From the NCBI GenBank assembly GCA_963921195.1, contig OY992538.1, positions 54,116,852-54,180,851 of the forward strand: a DNA stretch of 64,000 nt. The letters are read 5' to 3'. Position 1 is the stretch's first letter; each line of letters starts with the position of its first letter. This document shows positions 22,477-32,809 of this stretch, piece after piece. This DNA is from Pegoplata infirma. Its lineage: Eukaryota; Arthropoda; Insecta; Diptera; Anthomyiidae. A program made the translations under genes and the position numbers. The notes beneath the pieces are model-generated. The model ran no database searches, was not told where the DNA came from, and was given only the letters and a program-made list of their open reading frames with translations.

Positions 22477-24111
22477 GTATATGTCCAAATGTTATCAGAT
22501 TTCACTTACAATATTTGATAACACCATTTACTTTTCAAAAAGTATAAAATTCTTATTTTAAACATAATTTTCCACAGCTAACAGGTACAAAAAAAAACTA
22601 CTCCTGAGGTAGTCGTATATAACACCTTTTGGGGCACCCTGTATTGAAAAATAGTTTCTTATTATTCATTATACAAAAAGCTCATATCCTTAGCTATAAA
22701 ATCTCCAAGTATTGTTATCGGATCAGCCCAATAGTTTAGAATATATGATTTTTTTTCCTGCCAGATTGGTGTTTTTTCCCACTGTGCAGTGGTTCAAAAG
22801 TTATAAGCAGGGCAAGGGGGTTCATGTAAATACATGTTTGTTGTCGTTAGCCTGAGCACAACTTAAAGTATTTATCTTCGCGAATCATCGAATTTGCTTT
22901 AAAATGGCATTGATTTGTTAGTGCATATTTTTGCATATTTTGATGAAAATGCATGTTTTTGCATATTTTGCTTAAACTACATATTTTCTTGCATATTTTT
23001 TAATATTTATTAAAAAAAAATATTATTTTAGTGAAATTTGCTATTTTTCATGAAAAATGTGCAAATGGGTTCATGTATTTTGATAAAAAAGAAATAAAAC
23101 AAATATTTTTTTTTGTCCAAAAATTTAAGCAAAAATTGCCCCATATAGTAGGAAAAATATAAGAACAATTTTCATGGAGTAATTTCGGTCAAGGGCTGCA
23201 TCTAAATGACGGAAAGAGGTGTTCCTAATTTTTTTTATTAAACTGCACTGACAATGAGATCAAAAAAACTGAATTTATGTAATTTTTTTTTTAATTTTTA
23301 CCGTAAAACTGTCCTAATTGCCAATCGTTTTGGGGCAAGTGTTTTTATATTAGAAAAGTCCGAATTCGGGACGCGATAACATACGTATTTGTAAATGTTT
23401 ACACTATGGTGGAGCAAATTTAGCTTTTTTTGAATTTCGAAAACGTCGGGGTCGGGAAAGTTGCCTTTTCGGGTCGATATTAACACAAAAATCTTGGACC
23501 TGTAGGACCATGAGTTTTGAAAAAAGTGAAAAAGAAATTTAACTTTTTTGTTGCTTAAAATATTATTTTATATTCGGACATTACTAAAAAAGTGTTTTTA
23601 TGGGGAAAATTTTTTTTTTTGTCAGTAACATTTTTTTTTATTTTTTGTTTCTTGCTTTACAAAAAATATTTTTAATTAGTTTTTGCTGAAAATATAACGT
23701 AACATTAACTCAGTGTGGAGAAGATGTATATTTTTAAATATCGTATTATTTAATTTGGCCTTTAATGTATTTTGAAATTAATTTCAAACAAATATATATA
23801 TTTGTAAAGAAAAAAAAATTACAAGCAAAAAAAAGTTAAAAATTTTTTTCGCTTTATTCGGAATTTTCCGATTTTCAAGTCAAAAAATGAGCTCAAATCC
23901 ATTGTCCTACAGGTCCAATATTTTTGTGTGTTAATTCGACCCTAAAAGGCAACTTTCTCGACACCGACGATTTCGAAATTCGAAAAAAAGCTAAATATGC
24001 TCCACTGAATTTTATGTTTTACGATTTTTTATGAATAAATATTAAAATAAATAAATTTTTAATGCATATTTTTTTAGTTTTTACTGCATATTTTTAAATT
24101 TTTAATACATA

Positions 24112-24712
24112 CACAGAAAAAAATATGGAGGAAACAAATTTGAGTAATCACTTGTTTAATTTTTAAAAAAAAAAATTGAGTAATTTTTTAATTGACGCAA
24201 TTAAAAATTTACTCAAAAATTTAAAATAAAATTTGAGTAAATAATTTAATACAAATTTAATATTTTTTTTTAATTTAGTTTTTTTTTCTCTTGGTGTTTT
24301 GAATTCTCATTTAGTTTATTGTTTTTTGTATATGTATATGAAAGTTTGAAATCATCTTTATAAAATTTTACTTTGTCTTGAAGACATAAGTATATTTGGT
24401 AAAGTTTGTAAAAGCAATTTTTTTGGAAAAAAATTAGAAACTTTTTAAACTTTTTAAAAAAATAATTTGATACATTTTGAGTAAATTTTTACTTGACACA
24501 ATTAAAAAGTTACTTAAAAATATTAAAAAATTTTAAGTAAAGATTTAATTGTGTGAATTAATAATTTACTCAAATTTTTTATTAAGCATTTAATAATTTT
24601 TTATTAAAAGTTTACTCAATACTATTAAATCGTTTACTGGTGGAAAATTGAGTAATTTTTTACTCAATAGTATTAAAAATTTACTCAAAATTTTTTTTTA
24701 TTTTTTTCTGTG
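24112..24712. mobile_element. TA-flanked CACAG MITE, 'GAGTAAATTTACTC' family
   Basis: Begins CACAGAAAAAAATATGG and ends TATTTTTTTCTGTG, with TA flanks (24110-24111, 24713-24714). The inverted host copy at 26390-26410 reads 'gcgctaaaaatatgtatc' uninterrupted, giving the exact empty site. The interior is made of repeated 'ttgagtaaa/tttactcaa' words. 601 bp, no frame. Confidence 0.85.
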
Positions 24713-25320
24713 TATTTTTAGCGCTAAAAACGCGATCTTTAGTGCATGAACTTCCTTGCCCTGGTTATAAGCAAAAGAGTGAATTTCAGCAAGGGTTTTT
24801 CGCGAATTTGCGGGATAAAAAACACGATAACTTTCAAAACACAATTCTGAGGGTTCTGAAGCTTGGCATATATATTTGTCGTTCCTATAGCCTAGTTTGT
24901 GTTGAATTTCAGTCAAATCGGTCTAGTGGTTCAAGTGTTATTAGCAAAGCAGTGAATTTCAGAAAAATGAAAATTCAAGTGTTAAAAAAACCGAGCTTTA
25001 AAAAAACAAGCTTTAAAAACATTGGTAAGCCACAAAATTACTTTACAAAGTATTTTTGTCACTCGAAAATATTTTTGCACTAAAAAAAAAAATTTACACT
25101 CGAAAAAAAGATTACACTCAAAAAAAAAAATTTGTAATTTTTCTGGTTTTTTTACAAAAATAACAAAAAAAAAACGTTTTTTTGCTTCAAATCAAATATT
25201 TCTAATCCAAAATTGTTAATATTTTTTTCACATTTAAAAATTTACTATTACTTAAAAATGCCACTGTAGAGGGTATTCATGGATTCGGCCAAGTTGCATT
25301 TAACTTTTCTATGTTCTTGT

Positions 25321-26018
25321 TTTTTCTTCAAGGATTGCTTGTTAAAATTCTAACATGAAAGATAAAAGTCAATTGGTATTTGTTCTGTTGTGTTGCCTTA
25401 TTAAGTTTTTTTTGCAGTTTATTATTTAATTATAATAATTTTCATTCCGCTTTTTTTTCTTTCTACTGTCAATTGTTTTTGACATTCTGTGTTATTATTA
25501 GTATGCAAATGTTTTTCCAACAAAAAAAAAACTTTTCTATTAATTCATATAAGTTTTAGAATATATTTAACATAAATTAACAGTTATTATGCAGAGCTAT
25601 TGTTTTATGGAAATTAAATCAAATTATCAACATTTATACACACCAAATGATTTTAAATATTTAATTTAAATTAAATATTAATTATTTAAAGCGTATAAAT
25701 GGTTTACAATTTTCACTTTGACTGAATGTGCATAGAAGTCCATAAATTTTAAGTCATTTTTCCTATAAGAAAATTCTTAGATTATAACAACAAATTTTTT
25801 TATAGAAAAATCACAGGTTTTACTTAGTACATTTTTGCACAATGTAAACAATGATGTTAACCAAAGAAATGAAAAAAATAAAATAACTTTAAATCCTACT
25901 GATGATTTTAAACTGAAAGTGTTCGAAACCGGTAAAGGAATATCAGAAATTTCTATAATTAATAATCACTTATAAGAAATAGAATTAGAGCCCGACCACG
26001 ATTTATACTAATAGAAAC
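25321..26018. other. unassigned A+T-rich DNA between inverted DINE copies
   Basis: No gene or RNA seen. At 25899-25935 it contains CTGATGA and GAAACCGG spaced as in the motif at 20161-20222. This stretch forms the spacer of the inverted pair 20507-25320 / 26019-28889. Confidence 0.4.
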
Positions 26019-27542
26019 AAGTAAAAAAGTTAAATTCGACTTGGCCGAATCTATGAACAAACTCCACAATGCCCTTTTTAAGAGATAGTAAATTTTCTAA
26101 CGTGAAAAAATAACAATTTTAATTAGAAAATATTTTATATTGAGGAAAAAATAATTTTTTTTAGCAATTTAAAAAAAAATTTATTAAATTTTTTTGAGTG
26201 TAAAATTTATTTCCAATTATTTTTTTTTTTTTAGTGTAAAAACATTTTTGAGTGACAAAAATACGTTATAAAATATTTTTGTGACTGAATAGGTTTTCAA
26301 CACGTGAATTTAAGGTAAAACTAATCTGAAATTCACGGTTTTACTAAAAACCAGGGCAAGGAAGTTCATGCACTAAAAATCGCGTTTTTAGCGCTAAAAA
26401 TATGTATCAAAAATTTTAAAATATGCAGTAAAAACTTTATTGTGATTTATTATAATATTTATTAAAAAAAAAATCGTAAAACATAAAATTCAGTGAAGCA
26501 TATTTAGCTTTTTTTCGAATTTCGAAATCGTCGGGACAATGGACCGACCTTTTTTGACTTGAAAATCGGAAAGTTCCGAACAAAGTGAATCAAAATTTTT
26601 AACTTTTTTTTGCTTGTAAACTTTTTTTTCTTTAAAAATAATTTTTTTTTCTAATTAATTTCAAAATGCATTAAAAGCCAAACTAAATAATACGATATTT
26701 AAAAATATACATCTTCTCCACACTAAGTTAATGTTACGTTATATTTTCAGCAAAAAACTAATTAAAAATATTTTTTTGTAAAGACACAAAAAAAAAAAAA
26801 AAAAATTTCAGACAAAAAAATATTTTTTTTAACCATAAAAATACTTTTTTAGCAATGTCCGAATATAAACTAATATTTAAAGCAAAAAAATAGTTAATTT
26901 TTTCACTTTGTTTTAAAACCCATGGTCCTACAGGTCCAATATTGTTGTGTTAATTTCGACCCGAAAAGCAACTTTCCCGACCCCGACGTTTTCGAAATTC
27001 AAAAAAAGCTAAATTGGAGAATGCTATTGAATTCAAGTGTAATTCAAGTATAATTCAAGCATAGACTGGAAATAAGGGCTTGATTTACACTTGATTTATA
27101 CTTGATTTGCACTTGAATTTTAAATGTGCTTATTGGGACAAAACAGATCAGAGGAACGACAAATGTATGTCCAGACCTCAGAATTGTCGTTCGAAAGTTA
27201 GCGTGTGTTCTATCTCGTAAATTCGCGAAAATCCCTTGCCGAAATTCACTCTTTTGCTTATAACTTTTGAACCACTGCACTATAGGAAATTTTACGCATT
27301 TTTTTGGCCAAAAGTCAAAATTTTTGCAAACATTATTTTTTTTACATTAATATAAAAAAAACTTAACAAAGTAAACAGTTATTTCTCAATTTTTCAACAG
27401 AATTGAGGTACTGTCACTTTATCAGTAGTTTTTCTAGCAATTTCTTAATTAGTTATAAAATAACGATTTAGTGCAGTGAATTTTGTGATAGCTTCTAACA
27501 AAAGTTTTTATATTAAGAATTTGAAGTTTTTAAAAACTAAAA

Positions 27543-28244
27543 AATGGAAAATAATGTTGAAGGTGAGTACTTTAATGATAAATAGTGAAATGTTGGTGAG
27601 CTCATCTATTAGGTCGATTTAATTGGAAAAATTGAAGTGACCTTAAGATGAAATTATTGAAGTATGAATTGGAATTTTATTTTGACTTTAAAAAAAATGA
27701 TAGCATATGTTAGCTATAAAACCATAAAAGTTCTCTAGGATAATCAATTACCTTCCGAATTTAATAAATTTCAAGGTCGGATATGTGTAAACTTTTTTTA
27801 AAAATGCATTTTTGCAGGTGACTACTGAGTGCCAAATTCAGAGTTATTTAATACATGGCGAGAGAAATAAAACAAAGGTGGATAAGGAGCCGCTATTTCT
27901 GGTCATTTCTTTTCATACATTGCTGACAGTGATTGTTTCGAAAAATTTAAACAATATATAAAGGAGGAATTAAGAATATTTTGTTCAAAAATAAATATGA
28001 AAAGGCTTAAAAGTTGTAGAGTTTGAAAGTTTTTGAAAAACAGTATGCTGTTTGGCTTAAAGGCAATAATCGGATAAGAAAACGTGCCTCAACTAAATCG
28101 AAACCTGGGCGACCGCAATTAAGTTTTTTGTCAAAATCTGCGAGAATAAAAAGACTAGTTACAACAGAAAAATCTAAAGATCTAAATAGGGAAGTTGAGC
28201 CCCAATCTCTTGCTTCATCTACGGCTGCTCGTAGTGGCATTTGA
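27543..28244 (+). pseudogene. decayed transposon-encoded protein of element B
   Basis: A short first exon, ATGGAAAATAATGTTGAAG (27543-27561), ends at a strong splice donor GTGAGT. An acceptor-like tttttgcag lies near 27809-27817, but the phase then meets a stop, so the intact reading is lost. A later frame (28023-28242) encodes FEKQYAVWLKGNN, then KSKPGRPQLSFLSKSARIKR. This aligns with FENHYNIWL and GRPLKTF...ISKRSRV of element A. It is clearly the same family, with the rest of the protein missing. Confidence 0.5.
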
Positions 28245-28373
28245 AATGTAGTTGACGTCATGGAACTAGAAAATCAAATTTTTGAATTAAATCCTTATTA
28301 AAAAGTAGCTTTGTTTGACACTTCTTAAAATTGTTAAAATAAATTTCTACTGTTATCTTCGAAAATTAGTGTA

Positions 28374-28539
28374 CACTCAAAAAAAAAAAAAAAAAAAGTA
28401 AAAAACAGTTTAGAAAACCAGATAATCTATCAAAGATCTAAAAACTCTTAGATGCGGAAACTTATATCCCGGGAAATCTGTTTGGATCTAATTATTAGTT
28501 AATTTATTAGGTAACTTTACTAAAGTTTTTTTTTGAGTG
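28374..28539. mobile_element. 166-bp TA-flanked CACTC MITE
   Basis: Begins CACTCAAAAAAAAA and ends TTTTTTTTTTGAGTG, flanked by TA (28372-28373, 28540-28541). It is the shortest member of the group. The interior has 'gttta...taaac' and 'gatctaa/ttagatc' words. No frame. Confidence 0.75.
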
Positions 28540-28889
28540 TATGCACAATTTTAAGATTCACTCCATCCCTCTACAGAGTCTTCCAAAAGTCAAATCCAAA
28601 AAATCATTCAAATCAGTCCAGCCGTTTGGCTGTAAATAATTTTGGCCAAAAAAAGGGGTGAAATTTCCTATAGTGCACTGGACCGATTTCGCTGGATTGC
28701 AATACCAACCTGACCAGGTAAATGACCAACATATATGCAAAACTTTTGAATCCTCCATAAAGTCGTTCAAAAGTTAGCGTGTTTTCGGCAGACAGACGGA
28801 CGGACATCGCTAGATCGTCTTAAAATCGATCGATGATCTTAAATATATACACTTTATGGGGTCATAGACCAATATTTCAAAGTGGAGAG

Positions 28890-29185
28890 TAGAGATGGGC
28901 ACATGAGCAGATTGTGAGTGAGTGTGAGTGGAGAAAAAAATGGCGTGAGTGAGTGTGCGTGGGTAAGATTTTTTCGTGAGTGAGTGTGCGTGAGTCGATT
29001 TTCTTGCGTGAGTTTGCGTGATTTATTTTCTCTTCATATTTCCTTTCATACCAAAAAAAGCAACAAAAAAATTTGTAAAATTTGGCTTAACTTAAGAGTT
29101 CGTCCCGAAAAAAAAAAATTAAAATTTCGCTGAACTTTAAATTTTGCTGAAAATTTTGACAGGTTTTTGAAATTTTAGTTTTTGA
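28890..29185. mobile_element. truncated hAT-type MITE, TAGAGATGGG family
   Basis: Starts TAGAGATGGGCACATGAGC, with GTGAGTGAGTGTG-rich sequence and the A-rich centre ('ctcttcatatttcctttc'). It stops at 'gtttttgaatttttta', where a DINE-like end begins. The complete copy next door (29205-29745) shows that its right third is missing. Confidence 0.75.
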
Positions 29186-30425
29186 ATTTTTTATACCCTC
29201 CAACTAGAGATGGGCACATGAGCAGATTAGAGCGTGATTCACGCGTGATCACGCGTGAGTGTGACTGTATTCAATTTTACTCACGTGATTGTGAGTGGGT
29301 GTGAGTAGAGAAAAAAATTGCGTGAGTGGGTGTGCGTGAGTAAGATTTTTGCGTAAGTGAGTCGATTTTTTTGCGTGAGTTTGCGTGATTTATTTTCTCT
29401 TCATATTTCCTTTCATACCAAAAAAAGCAACAAAAAAGTTGTTAAATTCGGCCAAACCAAAAAAAAAATGTAAAATTTCGCTGAACTTTAAATTTTGCTG
29501 AAAATTTTGAATGATTTTTTAAATTTTAGTTTTTGAATCTTTTTTTGTATAAATAAGAGTTTTGTGAGTGCGAGTCAACGTGAGTGTGAGTGCACGTGAG
29601 TGTGAGCTGTATTAAATTTACTCACGTGATTGTGAGTGAGTGTGAGTAGAAAAAATATGTTCGTGAGTGAGTGTGCGTGATTAAAAAATTCCTGTCGTGA
29701 GCATGAGTGAGTGTGAGTCAAAAATCACTCACGCTCCCATCTCTACCTCCAACCACAGTATGGGGGTATACTCACTTTGTCATTCCGTTTGTAACGCATA
29801 AAAATATCGGTCGGGGACCCCATAAAGTGTATATATTATTGATCTATGATCGATTTTAAGTCATTCTATACTTTCGATACTTTCCCCATCGCGATAAATG
29901 TTTACTAATTTATTTATTATGCTTTTTGCAATTTAGTAATACCATTTTCTCATTATTTTAATGATTTTTTAAAACCACGCCCACAAAAGGGGGCGGGCAA
30001 AAAAAAACTAAATTTTCCAGCCCCCTGGGTCTAAGTGCAGGAGTTTAAACCCCTTCTGACATAAAAAGGTTTCATTTGTTTAACAAAAATGGCAAAAAAA
30101 GATGTAAAAACGTCGCTTTTTAAGAGGTTTTTTTAGTTCGTTAAGGGGGAACTTTTTTCCCCCTGGCCCAATTTTGCCCATTTCCGAACTTAACCGGCCT
30201 ATGAACATTAGACATATTCTTGCCAATTTTCAGGGGTCTAGCTCTTTTATTTTGGACTGAATCGTGTTTTATACAGACGGACGGACGGACATTCATAGAA
30301 CGACTTAGAATCGATCATAGATCAATAATATATATACTTTATGGGGTCCCCGACCGATATTTTTATACGTTACAAACGGAATGACAAAGTGAGTATACCC
30401 CCATACTGTGGTTGGAGGGTATAAA
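29186..30425. mobile_element. DINE-like element with inverted ends
   Basis: 'ttataccctccaac' at the left and 'gttggagggtataa' at the right are inverted ends, each joined to the 'cattccgtttgtaacg...aaaatatcgg' and 'gatcgatttta' modules in mirror image. The middle holds 'aaaccacgcccacaaaagg' and 'cccctgggtctaag' blocks seen in other long DINE copies. A hAT MITE (29205-29745) is inserted in the left end. Confidence 0.65.
29205..29745. mobile_element. complete hAT-type MITE, 8-bp TSD
   Basis: Termini are TAGAGATGGGC and its complement CCCATCTCTA, with a perfect 8-bp duplication cctccaac (29197-29204, 29746-29753). The host DINE end 'ataccctccaaccacag' is restored when the element is removed. Outer parts carry repeated CTCACGTGA and GTGAGTGAG motifs. 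541 bp, no frame. Confidence 0.9.
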
Positions 30426-30469
30426 AAAGCATAACAAATAAATTAGGTAGCATTTATCGCGATGGGGAA

Positions 30470-30795
30470 GACATTTTTCCTATAGAAAAGTCTCAGATTC
30501 TTAGACATTTTTCCTATAGAAAAGTCTCAGATGCTGAGACATTTTTCCTATAGAAAAAGTCTTAGATTCTGAGACATTTTTCCTACAAAAAAAGTCTCAG
30601 ATTCTGATAAATTTTTTCTATAGAAAAAGTCTCAGATTCTGAGACATTTTTTCTATAGAAAAAATTTATCAGATTCTGAGACTTTTTTATAAGAAAAATT
30701 TATCAGAATCTGAGACTTTTTTTAAAGTCTCAGATTCTGAGACATTTTTCCTATAGAAAACGTCTCAGATTCTGAGAAAATTTTCTCAGACTCAA
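30470..30795. repeat. ~35-bp tandem repeat, 'GTCTCAGATTCTGAGAC'
   Basis: About nine units of 'ttttcctatagaaaa' plus 'gtctcagattctgagac', the latter palindromic. The same unit with 'cgtatag' makes up 31950-32610, on the other side of the putative exon 31045-31192. Confidence 0.85.
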
Positions 30796-31044
30796 AGATT
30801 CGCTGATAATTTTTGTTGGCAGGAGTAGGTTTCCTTGTTGGAATATTTCTAAATCCGTTATCATTAACTTCTTTTCACCATCGCAACTTTTTTTTTTTAT
30901 AAATAAAAAACTTTTTAATTTTTTTTATTTTCTAAACAATTCCTTATGGAGACGAAAAAAATTTTGCTATAGTTATTACTTTCATCATAATCATCATAAT
31001 ATTAGTTGCACTAGTTAGTTATGTTAGTTAGTTTGTTAACTTAC

Positions 31045-31192
31045 GGTGTTGTTGTGGCCTTCTTTGTGATAGTTTTCTTCTTTGCGGTGGTGTTTCCGTT
31101 TCGCTAAGTCTTGGTTCGCTGGTGCAGTATGATCGAGCTTCTTGTAAATTATGTTGCATTTGTTGTTGCTGTTGTTGTGGACGCCTTTTTAC
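31045..31192 (-). CDS. putative internal coding exon, Gln/Arg-rich
   Basis: Reading the minus strand, the exon follows acceptor tttcgttgcag (31193-31203) and ends at a consensus donor GTAAGT (31044-31039). It is 148 bp, open in phase 0: VKRRP, a six-Gln run, then MQHNLQEARSYCTSEPRLSE, then TETPPQRRKLSQRRPQQH. The CAG/CAA mix, balanced base use and absence of stops contrast with all surrounding A+T-rich DNA. Phase 0 matches the donor of the exon at 60079-60300. Both are Arg/Ser-rich, so I infer the same gene with a 28.9-kb intron between. No domain is recognised; RRKLS and RRRP-type sites could be kinase or 14-3-3 targets (inference). The exon ends in phase 1, and the next exon is not found in the window. 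Confidence 0.6.
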
Positions 31193-31949
31193 CTGCAACG
31201 AAAATAGAGTAAAAATTATAATTATGAAATTTTAATTGTAAAATAAAAAATTTTTTCCAACTTAAACATTTAAAACGATTAAAACTATTTTTGTTTGAAA
31301 ATGAGAAAAGTTTTGTGAAATTTAGATGCTTGAAAGTTTTTTCTGGGTAAATTTTTATAAAATGAAAAATTATAAATGATTGTATGAATGAATGAATGAA
31401 TGGTTGCCATAATTATGTACACTTTAAAATTTATGATGAACTATATAATTTATGAATTGCAAAAGAGGTAAGTGTGGTGTGCTAAGAGGAAATTTCGTTA
31501 TAGTAAATTTAAAATTCTAGTTAAATATTGTTTAGGGAACTTAGGATTTAAATCCTGATAAGTTCCTGATATGTATGTTATTTTGAATAGTACGCAAAAA
31601 AAACGTGATAATTTTTTTTTTGAAAACTATTCAAATATTTTAATTGTTTTAATTTATATTTTAATTGATTCAATTAATATTTTTATTGTTTCAACTAATA
31701 TTTTAATTGTCATCATATGACATCACTAGGGGCACCCTTGTTGCAATTAAAGCGGTAGATTCAGATTTTATAAAAATGGACATATCCAAGGGAGCTATTC
31801 TAAGACCTATCCCAGGGAGCAGTAACGTTTTAAACATTATGGCACCCTGGGCATGTGCCCAGGGCCCCCGACCTAATTGGGCCAGAAATGCCGATTAATT
31901 TGCTTATCCGAAAATGGAGCAAATTTTTTTTTAATATGTTTTTAATGAA
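31193..31949. other. intron-like DNA next to exon
   Basis: A+T-rich sequence with a short (TGAA)n run near 31385 and repeated 'tattttaattg' phrases near 31640-31710. From 31726 it turns into a GC-richer 'gggcacccttg...cccagggagc' segment that introduces the minisatellite family at 32810. No other exon is supported. Confidence 0.4.
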
Positions 31950-32610
31950 AATTTTACATTTTCTTTCAGAAAAATTCTCAGAATCTAACAGATTTTTCTT
32001 ATACATCCGAGACTTTTTCTATTGGAGAATTTTGTCCCATATCCAAAGTTTAAAATTCATAGAAATTTTTCCTAAATAAAAAGTTTCATGTTGTGAAACA
32101 TTTTTCGTACAGAAAAAGTTTCAGATTCTGAGATTTTAAAAGTCTAAAGTTCACACAAGTTTTGCCAAAATAAAAATTCTCGGATTTTGAAAGACTTATC
32201 GTATGCAAAGTCTCTGATTCTGAGACATTTTTCGTATAGAAAATTTCTTACATTCTGAGACATTTTTCGTATAGGAAAAGTCGCAGATTCTGCGACATTT
32301 TTCGTATAGAAGAAGTCTTAGATTCTGAGGCATTTTTCGTATAGAAAAAGTCTCAGGTTCTGAAGCAAAGTATCAGATTCTGAGACGAATTTCGCATAGA
32401 AAAAGTTTTAGATTCCGAGACATTTTCGTATGGAAAAAGTATCAGATTCTGAGACGATTTTCGCAAAGAAAAAGTTTTAAATTCTAAAATATGTTTAGTA
32501 TAGAAAACGTGTCAGATTCTGCTAAGACATTTTTCGTATAGAAAAAGTCTCTGATTCTGAGAAATTTTTGAATTGAAAAAGTCTCAGATTCTGAGATAGA
32601 AAAGGTCTCA
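31950..32610. repeat. ~35-bp tandem repeat, second block
   Basis: About fifteen degenerate units of 'atttttcgtatagaaaaag' and 'tctcagattctgag', the same family as 30470-30795. Divergence is highest at the left edge. Confidence 0.8.
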
Positions 32611-32809
32611 TTAAAACCAAATTGTTCTACACAAATATCATGGTTTTAATAAGTAAAGAAAAATTACCTCGAGGTAGAATATCGTAACTCAAAATATTTT
32701 TTTTAGTTTCTTTGTCTTAAGAAGTTTAATTTTGTACCAAAGGTTTTCTTTCCAGCGGGCCCCCAAATTTTTGTGTGCCCTGGGCCGCGCCATACCTTAA
32801 AGCTGCCCT

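Larger units (their letters stand above)
20795..22786 (+). mobile_element. Transib/RAG-like transposon A, CACAGTG ends, 5-bp TSD
   Basis: Terminal inverted repeats are CACAGTGGGAAAAATTGCC on the left and CACAGTGGGAAAAAACACC on the right (read inward), extending about 35 bp with 'caatctagcggg/caatctggcagg'. A perfect 5-bp duplication cagtg flanks it (20790-20794, 22787-22791). Related host copies show the empty site as CCAGTGG. A 5-bp duplication and a CAC-heptamer end are hallmarks of Transib and RAG transposons (established). It encodes a broken protein (21617-22476) interrupted by a SINE. I cannot see a DDE core, so the superfamily assignment rests on the ends. Confidence 0.65.
20507..25320 (-). 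mobile_element. DINE-like element, type B, heavily interrupted
   Basis: Opens with 'tataccctcc' and 'ctagtgatagaggg'. It closes with 'gagggtattcatggattc' and 'ggccaagttgcatttaac'. It carries a CACAGTG-ended transposon (20795-22786) and a TA-flanked MITE (24112-24712). An inverted relative lies at 26019-28889, sharing 'ttccttgccctggtt', 'gcgaatttgcggga', 'aggtccaatattttt' and other blocks. Part of the middle (22860-24060) is a long A+T-rich inner segment with tandem 'tgcatattttt' phrases. Confidence 0.6.
27278..28675 (+). mobile_element. Transib/RAG-like transposon B, CACTATAGG ends, 5-bp TSD
   Basis: Inverted termini are CACTATAGGAAATTTTAC on the left and CACTATAGGAAATTTCAC on the right (read inward), each followed by a 'tttttttggccaaaa' block. 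A perfect 5-bp duplication cactg flanks it (27273-27277, 28676-28680). The empty host site is CCACTGG, the complement of the site hit by transposon A. It encodes a decayed protein related to that of A and contains a small TA-flanked MITE at 28374-28539. Confidence 0.65.
26019..28889 (+). mobile_element. DINE-like element, type B, inverted partner
   Basis: Begins 'acaagtaaaaaagttaaa' with 'ttcgacttggccgaa', and ends at 'aaagtggagag', where a hAT MITE cuts it. Interrupted at 27278-28675 by transposon B. It has near 26400 the uninterrupted counterpart of the MITE site at 24112. A (CGGA)n remnant with 'catcgctagatcg' lies near 28790-28815. Confidence 0.6.

Noticed and set aside
24742..25219. Overlapping plus-strand frames of 113 and 65 codons
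   Set aside because: They lie in DINE type B repeat sequence; the inverted relative at 27044-27280 does not keep the frame as a protein would.
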